From Allobosea thiooxidans (GTDB lineage: Bacteria; Pseudomonadota; Alphaproteobacteria; Rhizobiales; Beijerinckiaceae): 64,000 nucleotides of DNA. A program made the translations under genes and the position numbers. The notes below the pieces were generated by a model. It had not been told where the DNA came from and ran no database searches. It worked only from the letters and a program-made list of their open reading frames with translations. The DNA lies in NCBI RefSeq assembly GCF_900168195.1, contig NZ_FUYX01000006.1:124001-188000 (forward strand), given 5' to 3'. Positions 9,618 through 19,523 of the stretch are shown here, one piece after another. Each line of letters starts with the position of its first letter. The first letter of the stretch is position 1.

Positions 9618-9901
9618 GGGATCACTCCGGGGTCGTCGAGGGTTTCGAGGTCTTCGATCTGCTCGAACACCATGTTGGCCGAGAGCACGCCGTCGATAAG
9701 CCCGATGGCGGCGAGGCGGTCGCCGATCACGCCCGTGCTGGAGCCTTCCAGCACGATCACGATCTTGCCGTTCTCGACCCGATGCACCTCGGTGTCCGGC
9801 ATCTCGCCGATGCGGGCGAGCACGGCCTCGACCTGCGCCGGCAGGGCTGAGACGACGGCGCTCGAAATGTGATGGAAGCGCGGGGCGGGGCGCTCAGCCA
9901 T
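9614..9901 (-). CDS. napD: NapA maturation chaperone NapD
   Basis: A 95-residue cytoplasmic protein of the NapD family. In the family it binds the Tat signal of NapA and holds back export until the cofactor is inserted. Visible features are [14 protein letters not shown], the central [17 protein letters not shown] strand and [19 protein letters not shown], matching the ferredoxin-like fold of the family. The start overlaps the napF stop by eight bases, and the stop overlaps the napA start by four. Confidence 0.93.
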   Translation of the reverse strand: MAERPAPRFHHISSAVVSALPAQVEAVLARIGEMPDTEVHRVENGKIVIVLEGSSTGVIGDRLAAIGLIDGVLSANMVFEQIEDLETLDDPGVIP

Positions 9902-10403
9902 GGGTGACCTCCATGGCAGGCACGCTCACGCTGACGGCGCGCGCCGGGCAGGAGGCGATGCAGGCGCCGCAGCCAGTGCAGAGCTCGGTCGCGAGCTCCG
10001 GCAGGGCCGGCCCGCCGAGGCGCGGCCGGAAGCGGATCGCGCTTTCCGGACAGGCGTCGCCGCAGCTCTGGCAGACGATGCCCCGCCCGGCAAAGCAATC
10101 CTGTCCGATCGTCGCGACATGGTCGAAGGCGGCTAGGGAACGGTCGAAGACCGGCTCGGGGCAGGCTTCGGCGCAGGCGCCGCAGAAACTGCATTCGCCA
10201 TTCGCGAAGTCCAGGCTCGGGCGGCCATCGGCGTCGAGCGCGATGATTTTCGGCGGGCAGGCCGGGACACAGGCGCCGCAGCCGGTGCAGGCCGCGGCGA
10301 TCGATGCCGCCCGGGACCATGGCGGCAGAACCCGGTCGGCGTGCGCATGACGACACCCGGTCAGGAAACCGCGCCGCCCGAGATCAATGGCGTTGCTGTT
10401 CAT
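9894..10403 (-). CDS. napF: Ferredoxin-type protein NapF
   Basis: A 169-residue iron-sulfur protein. Three classic CxxCxxCxxxC clusters are visible (C39-C49, C71-C81, C142-C152), and a further CQSCGDAC run (111-118) with Cys103 nearby may hold a fourth. The N-terminus GRRGFLTG resembles a twin-arginine motif, but no hydrophobic signal core follows; NapF homologues are generally cytoplasmic and act in loading or activating NapA. The gene is second in the operon after napE and overlaps napD. Confidence 0.93.
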   Translation of the reverse strand: MNSNAIDLGRRGFLTGCRHAHADRVLPPWSRAASIAAACTGCGACVPACPPKIIALDADGRPSLDFANGECSFCGACAEACPEPVFDRSLAAFDHVATIGQDCFAGRGIVCQSCGDACPESAIRFRPRLGGPALPELATELCTGCGACIASCPARAVSVSVPAMEVTHG

Positions 10404-10412
10404 GGCCCGGCC

Positions 10413-10607
10413 TCACCGCGGCGGGCCCGGTGGGCCGAGGATGAGCTGGGACATCCAGACCAGGAAGCCGTATCCGCCGACGACGCCGACCGCGACGATC
10501 GGCCAGATCAGAACCGCCAGCGTGAAGAAGGCCAGAAGCTCGGCTCGCTTCGTCGGCTTGTCGGGTACGACCTCCGGGCCGTCCGTCTTCGCGGTCTCCG
10601 TCGCCAT
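10413..10607 (-). CDS. napE: Small membrane protein NapE
   Basis: A 64-residue protein with a charged N-terminal tail (PDKPTKRAELLAFF) and one membrane helix (about residues 25-52) ending in a Pro/Gly-rich tail, the standard NapE pattern. Its role is not settled in the family; it usually opens nap operons of alphaproteobacteria, as here. A good Shine-Dalgarno (AAAGGAAAAG) precedes the ATG. Confidence 0.88.
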   Translation of the reverse strand: MATETAKTDGPEVVPDKPTKRAELLAFFTLAVLIWPIVAVGVVGGYGFLVWMSQLILGPPGPPR

Positions 10608-11023
10608 CTCTTTTCCTTTCGGCAGCCGGCGCGGTCACATATCGCGGCGGAGCCCGATTAGAGATCGAGAAAAAGTATATGGATTTGCTTGGGCTTGTCC
10701 ATGCCGTTCCGGCAGGTCTCATGCCCTCCGGATACTGTCTTTGACATACCGCAAATCGGATCCGCCGAATGCGATCGATTCGCCCGCGCGCCGCCGAACG
10801 CGGCCTGCCGTTCTCGACTACGGGCCGCACCTGGGCAATCGCAACGGTCGCAAGGGAGTCTGTGGAGCCAGAATCGATGGCGGAGCTCGCCCGCCCCGCA
10901 TGGCAGGGTCGCTCGGCGAATCACTCGCCTGGTACAGGCGGCTGGACTTGGACAGGCAAGCCCCGTCCCGACCTCACGGTCTCTTTCGTCTTCCGACCGT
11001 CAATGTCTGGGAGAGTTTGATTT
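10608..11023. other. Intergenic region upstream of nap operon and tRNA-Ala
   Basis: A 416-base stretch without a convincing gene. It holds the napE leader, a FixK/FNR-like box (annotated separately) and the 3' flank of the tRNA gene. Short open frames here have no Shine-Dalgarno or family resemblance. Confidence 0.6.
10741..10754 (-). promoter_or_regulatory. FixK/FNR-type binding site upstream of napE
   Basis: TTGACATACCGCAA fits the 14-bp FixK pattern TTG(A/C)-N6-(T/G)CAA exactly. It lies 134 bases upstream of the napE ATG; a class II site centred about 41 bases before the start site would give a leader of about 100 bases. Control of nap by oxygen-responsive CRP/FNR regulators is known in rhizobia. 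The site was read by eye and not scored against a matrix. Confidence 0.5.
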
Positions 11024-11099
<76 letters not shown>

Positions 11100-11271
11100 A
11101 CTCGCAACGGCCGACTTGGGGATCAGCCGTTCAATCCAAAGCTTTTGACCACCGGTTTCCGGTGGCTCTGCCCGGGCCGCCTGCCGGCGACGAAGCGCTC
11201 TATAGGCGGGCCGGGCGGAAGACACAAGCGCCTAATGTCGCTTTGTCGTCATCTTTTTTCGAAGGCCGGAC

Positions 11272-11688
11272 TCAGTTGTCCTCGTCGCCCTCGATGTCCC
11301 CGTCGATCAGGTCGGAAACGTCATCGTCGCCTTCCTCATCCTCCTCGAGGAAGGTGTCGTCGTCCTCGCCGCCGATGTCGTCTTCGACCTCGATGTCGTC
11401 CTCGGTGGTGACGACGGCGTCCTTCTCGGACGTCTCGGCATCCGCATCCTCGAGCGAGACGAGCTCGACCGCGCCATCGGCAGCCTCGGTCTCTTCCTCC
11501 TCATCGGCCTCCGGCTTGCTCGGTGCCTTGGCCTGCGGCTCGAACATCGAGCGCGGATAGGCCTGGCCCGTGTAAGGCGAGACGATGGGATCCTTGTTCA
11601 AATCGTAGAACTTGCGACCCGTGACCGGGCAAACGCGCTTCGTTCCGAGTTCCGGTTTCGCCACTGCGTCGGACCCTTCAACCATCAT
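11272..11688 (-). CDS. TIGR02300 family acidic protein
   Basis: A 138-residue protein with a conserved N-terminal part (KPELGTKRVCPVTGRKFYDLN, then PIVSPYTGQAYP) and a very acidic C-terminal half made almost wholly of Asp, Glu and small residues, ending in EGDEDN. The FYDLN signature defines an alphaproteobacterial family of unknown function usually found beside aroA. The two N-terminal Cys/Thr segments may form a small metal-binding fold, but only one CP pair is visible. The acidic tail is probably disordered. The start could be either of two adjacent ATGs. The gene diverges from aroA. Confidence 0.85.
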   Translation of the reverse strand: MMVEGSDAVAKPELGTKRVCPVTGRKFYDLNKDPIVSPYTGQAYPRSMFEPQAKAPSKPEADEEEETEAADGAVELVSLEDADAETSEKDAVVTTEDDIEVEDDIGGEDDDTFLEEDEEGDDDVSDLIDGDIEGDEDN

Positions 11689-11892
11689 GTTCTGAAAAGC
11701 AGGCGCGTCCGTTAGTCGGGGCGGGCGGCGCTGTCAAATGCTGATTTGCCTTCTGCGCCGGCCGCGCGCAAGAGCCAAGCGGATTCGCGGAGGGTCCGGC
11801 CACCCCGGACGGCCGCCAGATTGGCGCGCGGACATGGGCATGCTAGGGCGAACGGGCATCCCTATTCCCTTGATCGCAGAGTTCATAAGCCC

Positions 11893-13236
11893 GTGTCCCA
11901 CGATCATGATCCCGTCCCGCTCTCCGCCAGCTCCGGCGGCCCGCTAAAGGGCCGCGTGCGGGTGCCGGGCGACAAATCGATCTCGCACCGTGCGATGATC
12001 TTCGGCCTGCTGGCGATCGGGGAGACCAAGGTCACCGGCCTGCTCGAGGGCGAGGACGTGATGCGCACCGCCGCCGCAGCCCGGGCGCTCGGCGCGATCG
12101 TCCATCATGACGGGCCGGGCTCCTGGCGCGTGCAGGGCGTCGGCGTCGGCGGCCTGCACGAGCCGGCCGGCGTGCTCGATTTCGGCAATGCCGGCACCGG
12201 CTCGCGCCTGATGATGGGCGTTTGCGGCTCGCATCCGATCACCACGACCTTCGACGGCGACGCCTCGCTGCGCAAGCGGCCGATGCGGCGCATCCTCGAC
12301 CCGCTCGAGCAGATGGGCACCGTCGTGGTGTCGCAGCAGGAGGGCGGGCGCGTGCCCCTGACCCTGCGCGGGCCGAAGGAGGCGATCCCGATCACCTATC
12401 GCCCGCCGGTGGCCTCGGCGCAAATCAAGTCGGCCGTGCTGCTCGCCGCCCTCGCCGCGCCCGGCGAGACGACCGTGATCGAGGCCGAGGCGACGCGCGA
12501 CCATACCGAGAAGATGCTCGCCCATTTCGGCGCCGAGATCAGCGTGACGCCGGAAGGCGCACATGGCCGCCGCATCGTGCTGAAGGGCCAGCCCGAACTC
12601 AGGGCGGCACCGATCGTGGTGCCGGCCGACCCCTCCTCCGCCGCCTTTCCGCTGGTGGCCGGGCTGATCGTACCGGGTTCCGACATCCTGATCGAGAGCG
12701 TGATGACGAACCCGCTGCGCTCGGGTCTCCTGACCACGCTGCGCGAGATGGGCGCCGACATCACCATCGAGCGCGAGGCCAATGAGGGCGGCGAGACCGT
12801 CGCGGACCTGCGGGTGCGCGCCTCGAGCCTGAAGGGCGTGACGGTGCCGCCCGAGCGGGCACCGGCGATGATCGACGAATATCCGGTGCTGGCGGTCGCG
12901 GCCGCCTTCGCCAGCGGCACGACGCGGATGTGCGGGCTGCAGGAGCTGCGCGTCAAGGAATCGGACCGCCTCGCCGCGGTGGAGGCCGGGCTGAAGGCGG
13001 CCGGCGTCCGCTGCGCGATCGAGGGCGACGACCTGATCGTCGAGGGTTCCGGCGGCGGGCCGGTGCGCGGCGGCGGGCCGATCGCGACCCATCTCGACCA
13101 CCGCATCGCGATGAGCTTCCTCGTCATGGGGCTCGCGACGCAGCAGCCGGTCCAGGTCGACGACGGGGAGATGATCACCACCAGCTTCCCCAGCTTCGTG
13201 CCGCTGATGAACCAGCTCGGAGGCCGGATCGGATGA
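11893..13236 (+). CDS. aroA: 3-phosphoshikimate 1-carboxyvinyltransferase (EPSP synthase)
   Basis: A 447-residue enzyme joining shikimate-3-phosphate and PEP to EPSP, the sixth step of chorismate synthesis, in the cytoplasm. Motifs are [10 protein letters not shown] (about 24-33), [17 protein letters not shown] (98-105), [10 protein letters not shown], the RDHTEKML segment and KESDRL near the C-terminus. The pattern LLEGEDV with RPM resembles class II (CP4-like) enzymes. The frame is open far upstream; the GTG at 11893 (start [10 protein letters not shown]) gives the normal length and is preferred, though its Shine-Dalgarno is weak. The stop overlaps the cmk start as ATGA. Confidence 0.95.
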   Translation: MSHDHDPVPLSASSGGPLKGRVRVPGDKSISHRAMIFGLLAIGETKVTGLLEGEDVMRTAAAARALGAIVHHDGPGSWRVQGVGVGGLHEPAGVLDFGNAGTGSRLMMGVCGSHPITTTFDGDASLRKRPMRRILDPLEQMGTVVVSQQEGGRVPLTLRGPKEAIPITYRPPVASAQIKSAVLLAALAAPGETTVIEAEATRDHTEKMLAHFGAEISVTPEGAHGRRIVLKGQPELRAAPIVVPADPSSAAFPLVAGLIVPGSDILIESVMTNPLRSGLLTTLREMGADITIEREANEGGETVADLRVRASSLKGVTVPPERAPAMIDEYPVLAVAAAFASGTTRMCGLQELRVKESDRLAAVEAGLKAAGVRCAIEGDDLIVEGSGGGPVRGGGPIATHLDHRIAMSFLVMGLATQQPVQVDDGEMITTSFPSFVPLMNQLGGRIG

Positions 13237-13886
13237 GCGCCGCGGCGGCGCGCAAGCGGCTCGTCATCGCCGTCGACGGCCCGGCCGCCTCGGGCAAGGG
13301 CACGCTGGCGCGCCGGCTCGCAGCCCATTACGGGCTGCCCTATCTGGACACCGGCCTGCTCTATCGGATGGTGGCGCGGGCCATGCTCGATGCCGGCCAC
13401 GAGATCCGCGACGCGGAAGCTGCGGCGCTGATCGTCAACAGCTTCGACGAGACCGCCTTCCCCGAGGAGCGCCTGCGCGGGCGCGAGATCGGGGAGGCCG
13501 CCTCGGTCGTCGCCGCGATGCCGGCGGTGCGGGCCGGGCTTCTGGCGCGGCAGCGACGCTTCGCGGCGCAGGCCGGCGGCGCGGTGCTCGACGGGCGCGA
13601 CATCGGCACGGTGATCTGCCCCGACGCCCCGGCCAAGCTCTTCGTCACCGCGACGCCGGAGGTGCGCGCGGCGCGCCGGCACAAGGAGCTGCTCGGGCGC
13701 GGCGAAGCCGTGCCCTTCGACGGCATCCTGGCCGATATCCGCCGACGCGATGCCCGCGATTCCGGCCGCAACGACGCACCGCTCAAGGCCGCCGACGATG
13801 CCGTCACCCTCGACACCTCGGCGCTCACCGTCGAGGAGGCGTTCGCGGCCGCGATCGGCATCATCGAGCAGCGCCGCGCCGCCTGA
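13233..13886 (+). CDS. cmk: Cytidylate kinase
   Basis: A 217-residue (d)CMP kinase. The P-loop [10 protein letters not shown] is near residues 14-23, followed by [12 protein letters not shown] (substrate-binding region), [14 protein letters not shown], and the RRHKEL and [10 protein letters not shown] arginine-rich segments of the lid and CMP site. It is translationally coupled to aroA. In many relatives rpsA follows cmk; here a DUF1194 gene follows instead. Confidence 0.95.
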   Translation: MSAAAARKRLVIAVDGPAASGKGTLARRLAAHYGLPYLDTGLLYRMVARAMLDAGHEIRDAEAAALIVNSFDETAFPEERLRGREIGEAASVVAAMPAVRAGLLARQRRFAAQAGGAVLDGRDIGTVICPDAPAKLFVTATPEVRAARRHKELLGRGEAVPFDGILADIRRRDARDSGRNDAPLKAADDAVTLDTSALTVEEAFAAAIGIIEQRRAA

Positions 13887-14003
13887 GCACCCCGTCCTCG
13901 CGCATTTGCTATCGAAACAGGCGCATCCCGCCGGATTTTCTATCTTGGCGATCATCCTAACGGGGCGCACACTCGCCTCCGCGACAGGACGACGGAGGTG
14001 GCG

Positions 14004-14810
14004 ATGCGGCGCTGGCTGTTCGGTCTTTCATGTCTGGCAGCGGCGGCGCTCTGGCAGCCGGCCCTGCCCCGGGCCCAGACCACGGGTGCTCCGCCCGAGG
14101 AGGTCGACGTCGCGCTCGTGCTCGCGGTCGACGTCTCCTATTCGATGGATCTCGACGAGCTCGCCCTGCAGCGCAACGGCTATATCGAGGCCTTCCGCTC
14201 GAAGCAGCTGCATGACGCGATCAACAACGGAGCGCTCGGCAAGATCGCCGTGACCTATTTCGAATGGGCCGGCGGACAGTTCCAGCATGTCGTGCGGCCC
14301 TGGAAGGTCATCGACGGCGCGGCCTCGGCCATCGCCTTCGCCGAGGAGCTCGGCGAAGCGCCGACCCGGCGCGGCCGGCGCACCTCGATCTCCGGCGCGA
14401 TCGATCTCGGCGTGCAGCTCCTGGAGCAGTCGAACGTGACCGCGATGCGGCGCGTCATCGACATCTCCGGCGACGGCGCCAACAATGACGGGCGCCCGGT
14501 CACCGCCGCGCGCGACGAGGCCGGCGCCAAGGGCATCGCCATCAACGGCCTGCCGGTCATGCTCAAGCAGGCCGGCTATTTCGACATCGACAATCTCGAC
14601 GCCTACTACACGGCCTGCGTCATCACCGGCCTCGGCGCCTTCGTCATCCCGATCCGGGAGAAGAGCCAATTCGTCGAGGCGACGAAGACGAAGCTCCTGC
14701 GCGAGATCGCCGAGGCTCCGGCCGATGCGACCTTCCACCGGGCGCAGGCGAACAACCCCGCGGCTTGCCTCGCCGGCGAGCAGCAATGGCGCGACCGGAT
14801 GGGGAATTGA
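14004..14810 (+). CDS. DUF1194 domain protein, von Willebrand factor A-like, exported
   Basis: A 268-residue protein with a signal peptide (RRWLFGLSCLAAAALWQPALPRAQ) and a single vWA-like domain. The MIDAS-type start is LAVDVSYSMD (DxSxS pattern), followed by VIDISGDGANNDGRP and a late Thr/Asp region, as in the DUF1194 family of alphaproteobacteria. It should bind a divalent cation in the periplasm and mediate protein contacts; no partner is known. The ATG at 14004 is chosen over an in-frame GTG two codons earlier because ACGGAGG ends six bases before it. Confidence 0.85.
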   Translation: MRRWLFGLSCLAAAALWQPALPRAQTTGAPPEEVDVALVLAVDVSYSMDLDELALQRNGYIEAFRSKQLHDAINNGALGKIAVTYFEWAGGQFQHVVRPWKVIDGAASAIAFAEELGEAPTRRGRRTSISGAIDLGVQLLEQSNVTAMRRVIDISGDGANNDGRPVTAARDEAGAKGIAINGLPVMLKQAGYFDIDNLDAYYTACVITGLGAFVIPIREKSQFVEATKTKLLREIAEAPADATFHRAQANNPAACLAGEQQWRDRMGN

Positions 14811-14819
14811 GCGGCGTTC

Positions 14820-14919
14820 CCGTCATTGCGAGCGCAGCGAAGCAATCCAGGGGGACCGGGTTGAACGCTTCGACCCAGCCCCCGGGGTTGCTTCGTCGCT
14901 GCGCCCCTCGCAATGACGG
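14820..14919. repeat. REP-like palindromic repeat
   Basis: CCGTCATTGCGAGCGCAGCG and the bases after it (14820-14845) are repeated in inverted form at about 14888-14919 (ending CGCAATGACGG), with a 42-base centre. The sequence type, with CGTCATTGCGAG and GCGAAGCAATCC cores, is recognisable as an interspersed intergenic repeat of Hyphomicrobiales. It lies between convergent genes and may also act as a terminator. No other copy was noticed in this window. Confidence 0.75.
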
Positions 14920-14961
14920 CAATGCCCGTGCTTCGCGGTGCCCGAGAACAACGACTTTGGC

Positions 14962-17466
14962 TCAGGTCCCGCGCGGCTTGGCCCGCGTCGTCGGCAGCGC
15001 GCCGGCGGGATCGTCCGGCCAGGGATGGCGTGGATAGCGGCCCTTCATCTCCGATCGGACCGCAGCCCAGGAGCCGCGCCAGAAGCCCGGCAGGTCCCGC
15101 GTGACCTGGATCGGCCGGTGCGCCGGCGAGAGCAGCTCCAGCACCAGCGGCACCCGCCCGCCGGCCAGCGCCGGATGGGTCGCGAGACCGTAGAGCTCCT
15201 GAACCCGGACCGAGATCATCGGGCCGGCCTCGGCGGCGTAGTCGACGGCGAGCGAGGAGCCGGTCGGCGCGGTGAAATGGGTCGGCGCTTCCTGGTCGAG
15301 CCGGCGTTTCAACTCCCAAGGCAGGAGGGTCATCAGCGCCGAATCGAGATCGGAAGGCCGTATCGAGGCGAGCGAGGTGCGGCCGGCGAGATGAGGCGCC
15401 AGCCAGAGCTCCGGCTCCAGCGCCAGCCCCTCATCCGAGAGATCGGGCCAGGCTTCCTCCGGCTCGGCCTTGCGGAGGAAGGCGACGCGCTCGCGCAGCT
15501 GGTTCTGTCCCTTGCTCCAGGGCAGGAGGCCGATGCCGAGCGCGGCGACGCCCTTTGCCAGGGCCGCCGCATTATCCGGCGAATCCGCGACGGAGAGCGG
15601 CCGCTCGGACAGGGAGAGGGCGCCATAGCGCCGCACCGCCCGGACGCGCAGGGCGCGGGCGGCCCGGTCGAAGCTCGCTTCCTCGCGCTCCTCGATGGCG
15701 AAAGGCGCAAGGCCGTGGCCGACGAGCGCCGCGATCTCGGGCTCTGTGATCGCGGCGGCGGCCATGATGCGGGCCTGCTGGGCCGAGCCGGTCATCTCCG
15801 CGACGACGATATAGGGCTCGCGCGCCAGGCGCTGCGACGGCTCCAGCCCACCGCCTCGGCCATTGGCAAGGAGATATTGGCCGGAGCCCGGCGAACGGGC
15901 CTTGGCGGCACGGTCCGGATAGGCCAAGGCGAGCAGCAGGCCGGGTGACAGGGTGTCGCCCGCCGTGACGCGCGCTGCGCCAGGGCTTCGCTCGGCCGTC
16001 CGCGCCCAGCCCTCGGCGAGGCGGCGCATGTCGCCGGCACGGCCGCCACGCTCGCGCCCGAAACGCTCCAGCCGCTCGGCGAGATCGATGGCGTCGCCGC
16101 CGAGGCCCCGCTCGACCAGCACGGCGGCGAGGTCGGCGGCGATGTCCGCCCGCCCGAAGCGGGCGGCCGCCACGACCATGCGGGCGAGCCGCGGCGGCAG
16201 CGGCAGCGCCTGCAGGGCACGGCCGTCCGGTGTGATGCGGCCATCGGCATCGAGCGCGCCGATATTGCTCAGCAGGGCGCGGGCCTCCTTGAGGGCGGGC
16301 GCCGGCGGCGGATCGAGGAAGGCAAGCGTCGTCGGGTCGCCGACGCCCCAGGCGGCGCAATCGAGGAGCAGCGGGCTCAGATCGGCGGACAGGATCTCGG
16401 GCCGGGCGAAGGCCTCGAGCGCGCCCGTCGCGGCCTCCTCCCAGAGCCGGTAGCAGACGCCCGGCTCGGTGCGGCCGGCGCGGCCCCGGCGCTGATCGGC
16501 GGCGGCGCGGCTGACGCGACGGGTCTCCAGCCGGGTGACGCCGATATCGGGCTCGTAGACCGGGACACGGGCGAGGCCGGAATCGATGACGACGCGCACG
16601 CCTTCGATGGTCAGCGAGGTCTCGGCGATCGCCGTCGCCAGCACGATCTTACGCCTGCCGGCCGGCGCCGGAAGCACGGCGCGATCCTGGTCGCGCTGGT
16701 CGAGCGCGCCATAGAGCGGGGCGATCTCGACGGCGGGATCGCGTAATTTCTCGCGTAGGCGCTCCTCGACGCGGCGGATCTCGCCCTGCCCCGGTAGGAA
16801 GACGAGCTGCGAACCCGGCTGCTCGTTGAGGGCGAGCAGGATCGTCTCGGTGACCTGATCCTCGATGCGCTTCAGCGGGTCGCGGCCGCGATAGCGCGTC
16901 TCGATGGGGTAAGCACGGCCTTCGCTCTGGATCACCGGCGCATCGCCGAGCAGTCTTGCGACGCGGGCGCCGTCGAGAGTCGCGGACATGACGAGGATGC
17001 GCAGGTCCTCACGCAGGCCGCCCTGGGCATCGAGCGCCAGCGCCAGGCCGAAATCGGCATCGAGCGAACGCTCGTGAAACTCGTCGAAGAGCACGGCCGC
17101 AACGCCGTCCAGCGCCGGATCGTCGAGGATCATCCGGGCAAAGACGCCCTCGGTCACGACCTCGATGCGCGTCTTCGGCCCGATCTTGGACCCGAGGCGC
17201 ACGCGCAGGCCAACGGTCTCGCCGACGCGCTCGCCCAGTGTCTGCGCCATCCGGTTCGCAGCACCGCGCGCCGCAAGCCGACGCGGCTCGAGCAGGATGA
17301 GCTTGCCGCCCTTCGTCCAGGGCTCGTCGAGCAAGGCGAGCGGCACGCGCGTGGTCTTGCCGGCGCCGGGCGGAGCCACCAGCACGGCGTTCGGCCGCGC
17401 CTCCAGGGAGGTGGCGAGATCGCCGAGCACGGCGTCGATGGGCAGGGCAGTGTCGAAGGCGCGCAT
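14962..17466 (-). CDS. hrpB: ATP-dependent RNA helicase HrpB
   Basis: An 834-residue DEAH-box helicase. Motif I is APPGAGKTT (about 33-41), motif II is the DEFH in [18 protein letters not shown], motif III is SATLD, and motifs V/VI are [14 protein letters not shown] and [12 protein letters not shown]. An HA2-like region and the HrpB C-terminal domain follow, with [18 protein letters not shown] and the end segment [12 protein letters not shown] that is characteristic of HrpB. The frame is open for another 338 codons upstream, but that part lies antisense to trpA; the ATG at 17466 ([11 protein letters not shown]) gives the normal length. The role in bacteria is poorly known; RNA processing is inferred from the family. 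It diverges from trpA. Confidence 0.93.
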   Translation of the reverse strand: MRAFDTALPIDAVLGDLATSLEARPNAVLVAPPGAGKTTRVPLALLDEPWTKGGKLILLEPRRLAARGAANRMAQTLGERVGETVGLRVRLGSKIGPKTRIEVVTEGVFARMILDDPALDGVAAVLFDEFHERSLDADFGLALALDAQGGLREDLRILVMSATLDGARVARLLGDAPVIQSEGRAYPIETRYRGRDPLKRIEDQVTETILLALNEQPGSQLVFLPGQGEIRRVEERLREKLRDPAVEIAPLYGALDQRDQDRAVLPAPAGRRKIVLATAIAETSLTIEGVRVVIDSGLARVPVYEPDIGVTRLETRRVSRAAADQRRGRAGRTEPGVCYRLWEEAATGALEAFARPEILSADLSPLLLDCAAWGVGDPTTLAFLDPPPAPALKEARALLSNIGALDADGRITPDGRALQALPLPPRLARMVVAAARFGRADIAADLAAVLVERGLGGDAIDLAERLERFGRERGGRAGDMRRLAEGWARTAERSPGAARVTAGDTLSPGLLLALAYPDRAAKARSPGSGQYLLANGRGGGLEPSQRLAREPYIVVAEMTGSAQQARIMAAAAITEPEIAALVGHGLAPFAIEEREEASFDRAARALRVRAVRRYGALSLSERPLSVADSPDNAAALAKGVAALGIGLLPWSKGQNQLRERVAFLRKAEPEEAWPDLSDEGLALEPELWLAPHLAGRTSLASIRPSDLDSALMTLLPWELKRRLDQEAPTHFTAPTGSSLAVDYAAEAGPMISVRVQELYGLATHPALAGGRVPLVLELLSPAHRPIQVTRDLPGFWRGSWAAVRSEMKGRYPRHPWPDDPAGALPTTRAKPRGT

Positions 17467-17544
17467 GTCCGGCCGATGTGGCGCAGGCTCGCTCCGCGCG
17501 CAAGCCACTCGCCAGCCCGCGCGCGTCATGCTAACCGCTGGCGC

Positions 17545-18390
17545 ATGACAGAGACCGGCCAGACCCGTATCCAGAACCGCTTCCAGGCCTGCGCCCGCGA
17601 GGGCCGGGCGGCGCTCGTGACCTTCGTCACCGCAGGCGACCCCGATTTCGAGACCTCCAGCGCGATCCTCGCGTCCCTGCCCGGCGCGGGCGCCGACGTG
17701 ATCGAGCTCGGCGTGCCCTTCACCGACCCGATGGCGGATGGCGTGCCGGTCCAGCTCGCCGGCCAGCGCGCACTCAAGGCCGGGCAGACGCTGCGCAAGA
17801 CCCTCGCCATGGTCGAGAGCTTCCGCAAGGCCGGCCACGACACGCCAATCGTGCTGATGGGCTATTACAATCCGATCTACGCCTATGGCGTCGAAGCCTT
17901 CCTCGCCGACGCCCGCCGGGTCGGCATCGACGGGCTGATCGTCGTCGACCTGCCGCCGGAAGAGGACGAGGAACTCTGCCTGCCGGCGCTGAAGGCGGGC
18001 GTCTCCTTCATCCGTTTGGCCACGCCGACGACCGACGACAAGCGGCTGCCCAAGGTGCTGCAGAACACCTCGGGCTTCGTCTACTACGTCTCGATGACGG
18101 GCGTGACCGGCGGCGCCATCGCCGATTACGGCGCTGTCGGCGATGCGGTCGCCCGCATCAAGCGCCACACCGACCTGCCCGTCGCCGTCGGCTTCGGCGT
18201 GAAGACGGCCGCGGATGCCGCCGCCATCGCCAAGGGCGCCGACGGCGTCGTCGTCGGCTCGGCCCTGGTCGAGCGCGTCCGGCTTTCGCTGGACAGCGAG
18301 GGCAAGGCCACGGAAAAGACGGTTTCGGCTGTCACCTCGCTGGTCAGCGAGCTCGCCAAGGGCGTGCGCTCGGTCGCCAAAGCGGCCTGA
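17545..18390 (+). CDS. trpA: Tryptophan synthase alpha subunit
   Basis: A 281-residue TIM-barrel enzyme that cleaves indole-3-glycerol phosphate. The catalytic Glu lies in [16 protein letters not shown], which also holds the catalytic Asp; further motifs are [10 protein letters not shown], the flexible [11 protein letters not shown] loop, and the phosphate site [10 protein letters not shown] and GVVVGSALV. The ATG at 17545 follows a 78-base gap from divergent hrpB. trpB, normally directly upstream, is not here, so the beta subunit must be encoded elsewhere. accD and folC follow in the usual order. Confidence 0.96.
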   Translation: MTETGQTRIQNRFQACAREGRAALVTFVTAGDPDFETSSAILASLPGAGADVIELGVPFTDPMADGVPVQLAGQRALKAGQTLRKTLAMVESFRKAGHDTPIVLMGYYNPIYAYGVEAFLADARRVGIDGLIVVDLPPEEDEELCLPALKAGVSFIRLATPTTDDKRLPKVLQNTSGFVYYVSMTGVTGGAIADYGAVGDAVARIKRHTDLPVAVGFGVKTAADAAAIAKGADGVVVGSALVERVRLSLDSEGKATEKTVSAVTSLVSELAKGVRSVAKAA

Positions 18391-18494
18391 GACCGGCCTC
18401 ATTCGACGGTCGCGCCGCTTGCCCGCCGGCAGGCGCGACCTATTTTCGGCATGACGGCGCGGACAGCGCCGAAAGCCCATCAGGGAATCGTCCG

Positions 18495-19397
18495 ATGAAC
18501 TGGATTTCCGAAGTCGTCCGGCCGCGCATCAAGACCCTGTTCAAGCGCGAGACCCCGGAGAACCTCTGGATCAAGTGCCCGGATTCCGGGCAGATGGTCT
18601 TCCACAAGGATGTCGAGGCCAATGGCTACGTCATCCCCGGCTCCGAGCACCATATGCGCGTCACCGCGCCGGAGCGGCTGCGGCTGACCTTCGACGAAGG
18701 CAAATGGCTCGACGTCGCCCTGCCCGAGGTCGCGGCCGACCCGCTGAAGTTCCGCGACGAGAAGCGCTATGCCGATCGGCTCAAGGACGCCCGCGCCAAG
18801 ACCGGCGCGCAGGACGCCTTCAAGATCGGCTATGGCCGGGTCAAGGGCCTGCCAATGACCATCGCCGTGCAGGACTTCCACTTCATCGGCGGCACGATCG
18901 GCACGGCGGCGGGCGAGGCCTTCATCAAGGGCGCCGAGACCGCGATCGAGAAGAACACGCCCTACACCGTCTTTGCCGCCTCGGGTGGAATGCGCATGCA
19001 GGAGGGTATCCTCTCGCTGATGCAGATGCCGCGGACCACCATCGCCGTCCGGCGCCTGCGCGCAGCCGGCCTGCCCTATTTCGTGGTGCTGACGGACCCG
19101 ACCACTGGTGGCGTCACCGCCTCCTACGCCATGCTGGGCGACATCCATATCGCCGAGCCCGGCGCACTGATCGGCTTCGCCGGGCCGCGCGTGATCGAGC
19201 AGACAGTGCGCGAGAAGCTGCCGGACGGCTTCCAGCGGGCGGAATACCTCAAGGAACACGGCATGGTCGACATGGTGGTGCACCGCCACGAGCTGCCGGA
19301 GACCCTGGCCCGGCTCGGCCGGCTGCTGACCAAGCAGCCGGCGGTGAAGGACGAAACCGCCGCCGCGCCGGTTCGCCCGGTCGCCGAAGCGGTCTGA
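18495..19397 (+). CDS. accD: Acetyl-CoA carboxylase carboxyltransferase subunit beta
   Basis: A 300-residue subunit that, with AccA, moves the carboxyl group from biotin to acetyl-CoA in fatty acid synthesis. The crotonase-like core is clear: [35 protein letters not shown] (oxyanion site), [17 protein letters not shown] and [11 protein letters not shown]. The N-terminal zinc ribbon is degenerate: where the standard protein has four Cys in two CxxC knuckles, this one reads KCPDSGQ and [10 protein letters not shown], leaving one Cys. Related Hyphomicrobiales proteins share this loss. A GGGAATCG leader precedes the ATG. Confidence 0.96.
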   Translation: MNWISEVVRPRIKTLFKRETPENLWIKCPDSGQMVFHKDVEANGYVIPGSEHHMRVTAPERLRLTFDEGKWLDVALPEVAADPLKFRDEKRYADRLKDARAKTGAQDAFKIGYGRVKGLPMTIAVQDFHFIGGTIGTAAGEAFIKGAETAIEKNTPYTVFAASGGMRMQEGILSLMQMPRTTIAVRRLRAAGLPYFVVLTDPTTGGVTASYAMLGDIHIAEPGALIGFAGPRVIEQTVREKLPDGFQRAEYLKEHGMVDMVVHRHELPETLARLGRLLTKQPAVKDETAAAPVRPVAEAV

Positions 19398-19523
19398 CGG
19401 TTCCAGAGCCGATCCGGGTTTCTCCGAAGCGCGGATCTGCCCTAGCTTTTAGTTTCCCGCATTTTCTTCACGCGAACCGGTGTCCACTTCGCTTGAAAAT
19501 GCTCCAGGCCGGGGGGCGTTCCC

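Noticed and set aside
6909..9872. Long plus-strand open frame opposite napA, napB and napD
   Set aside because: Antisense to intact nap genes with all cofactor motifs; its composition is shadow-like.
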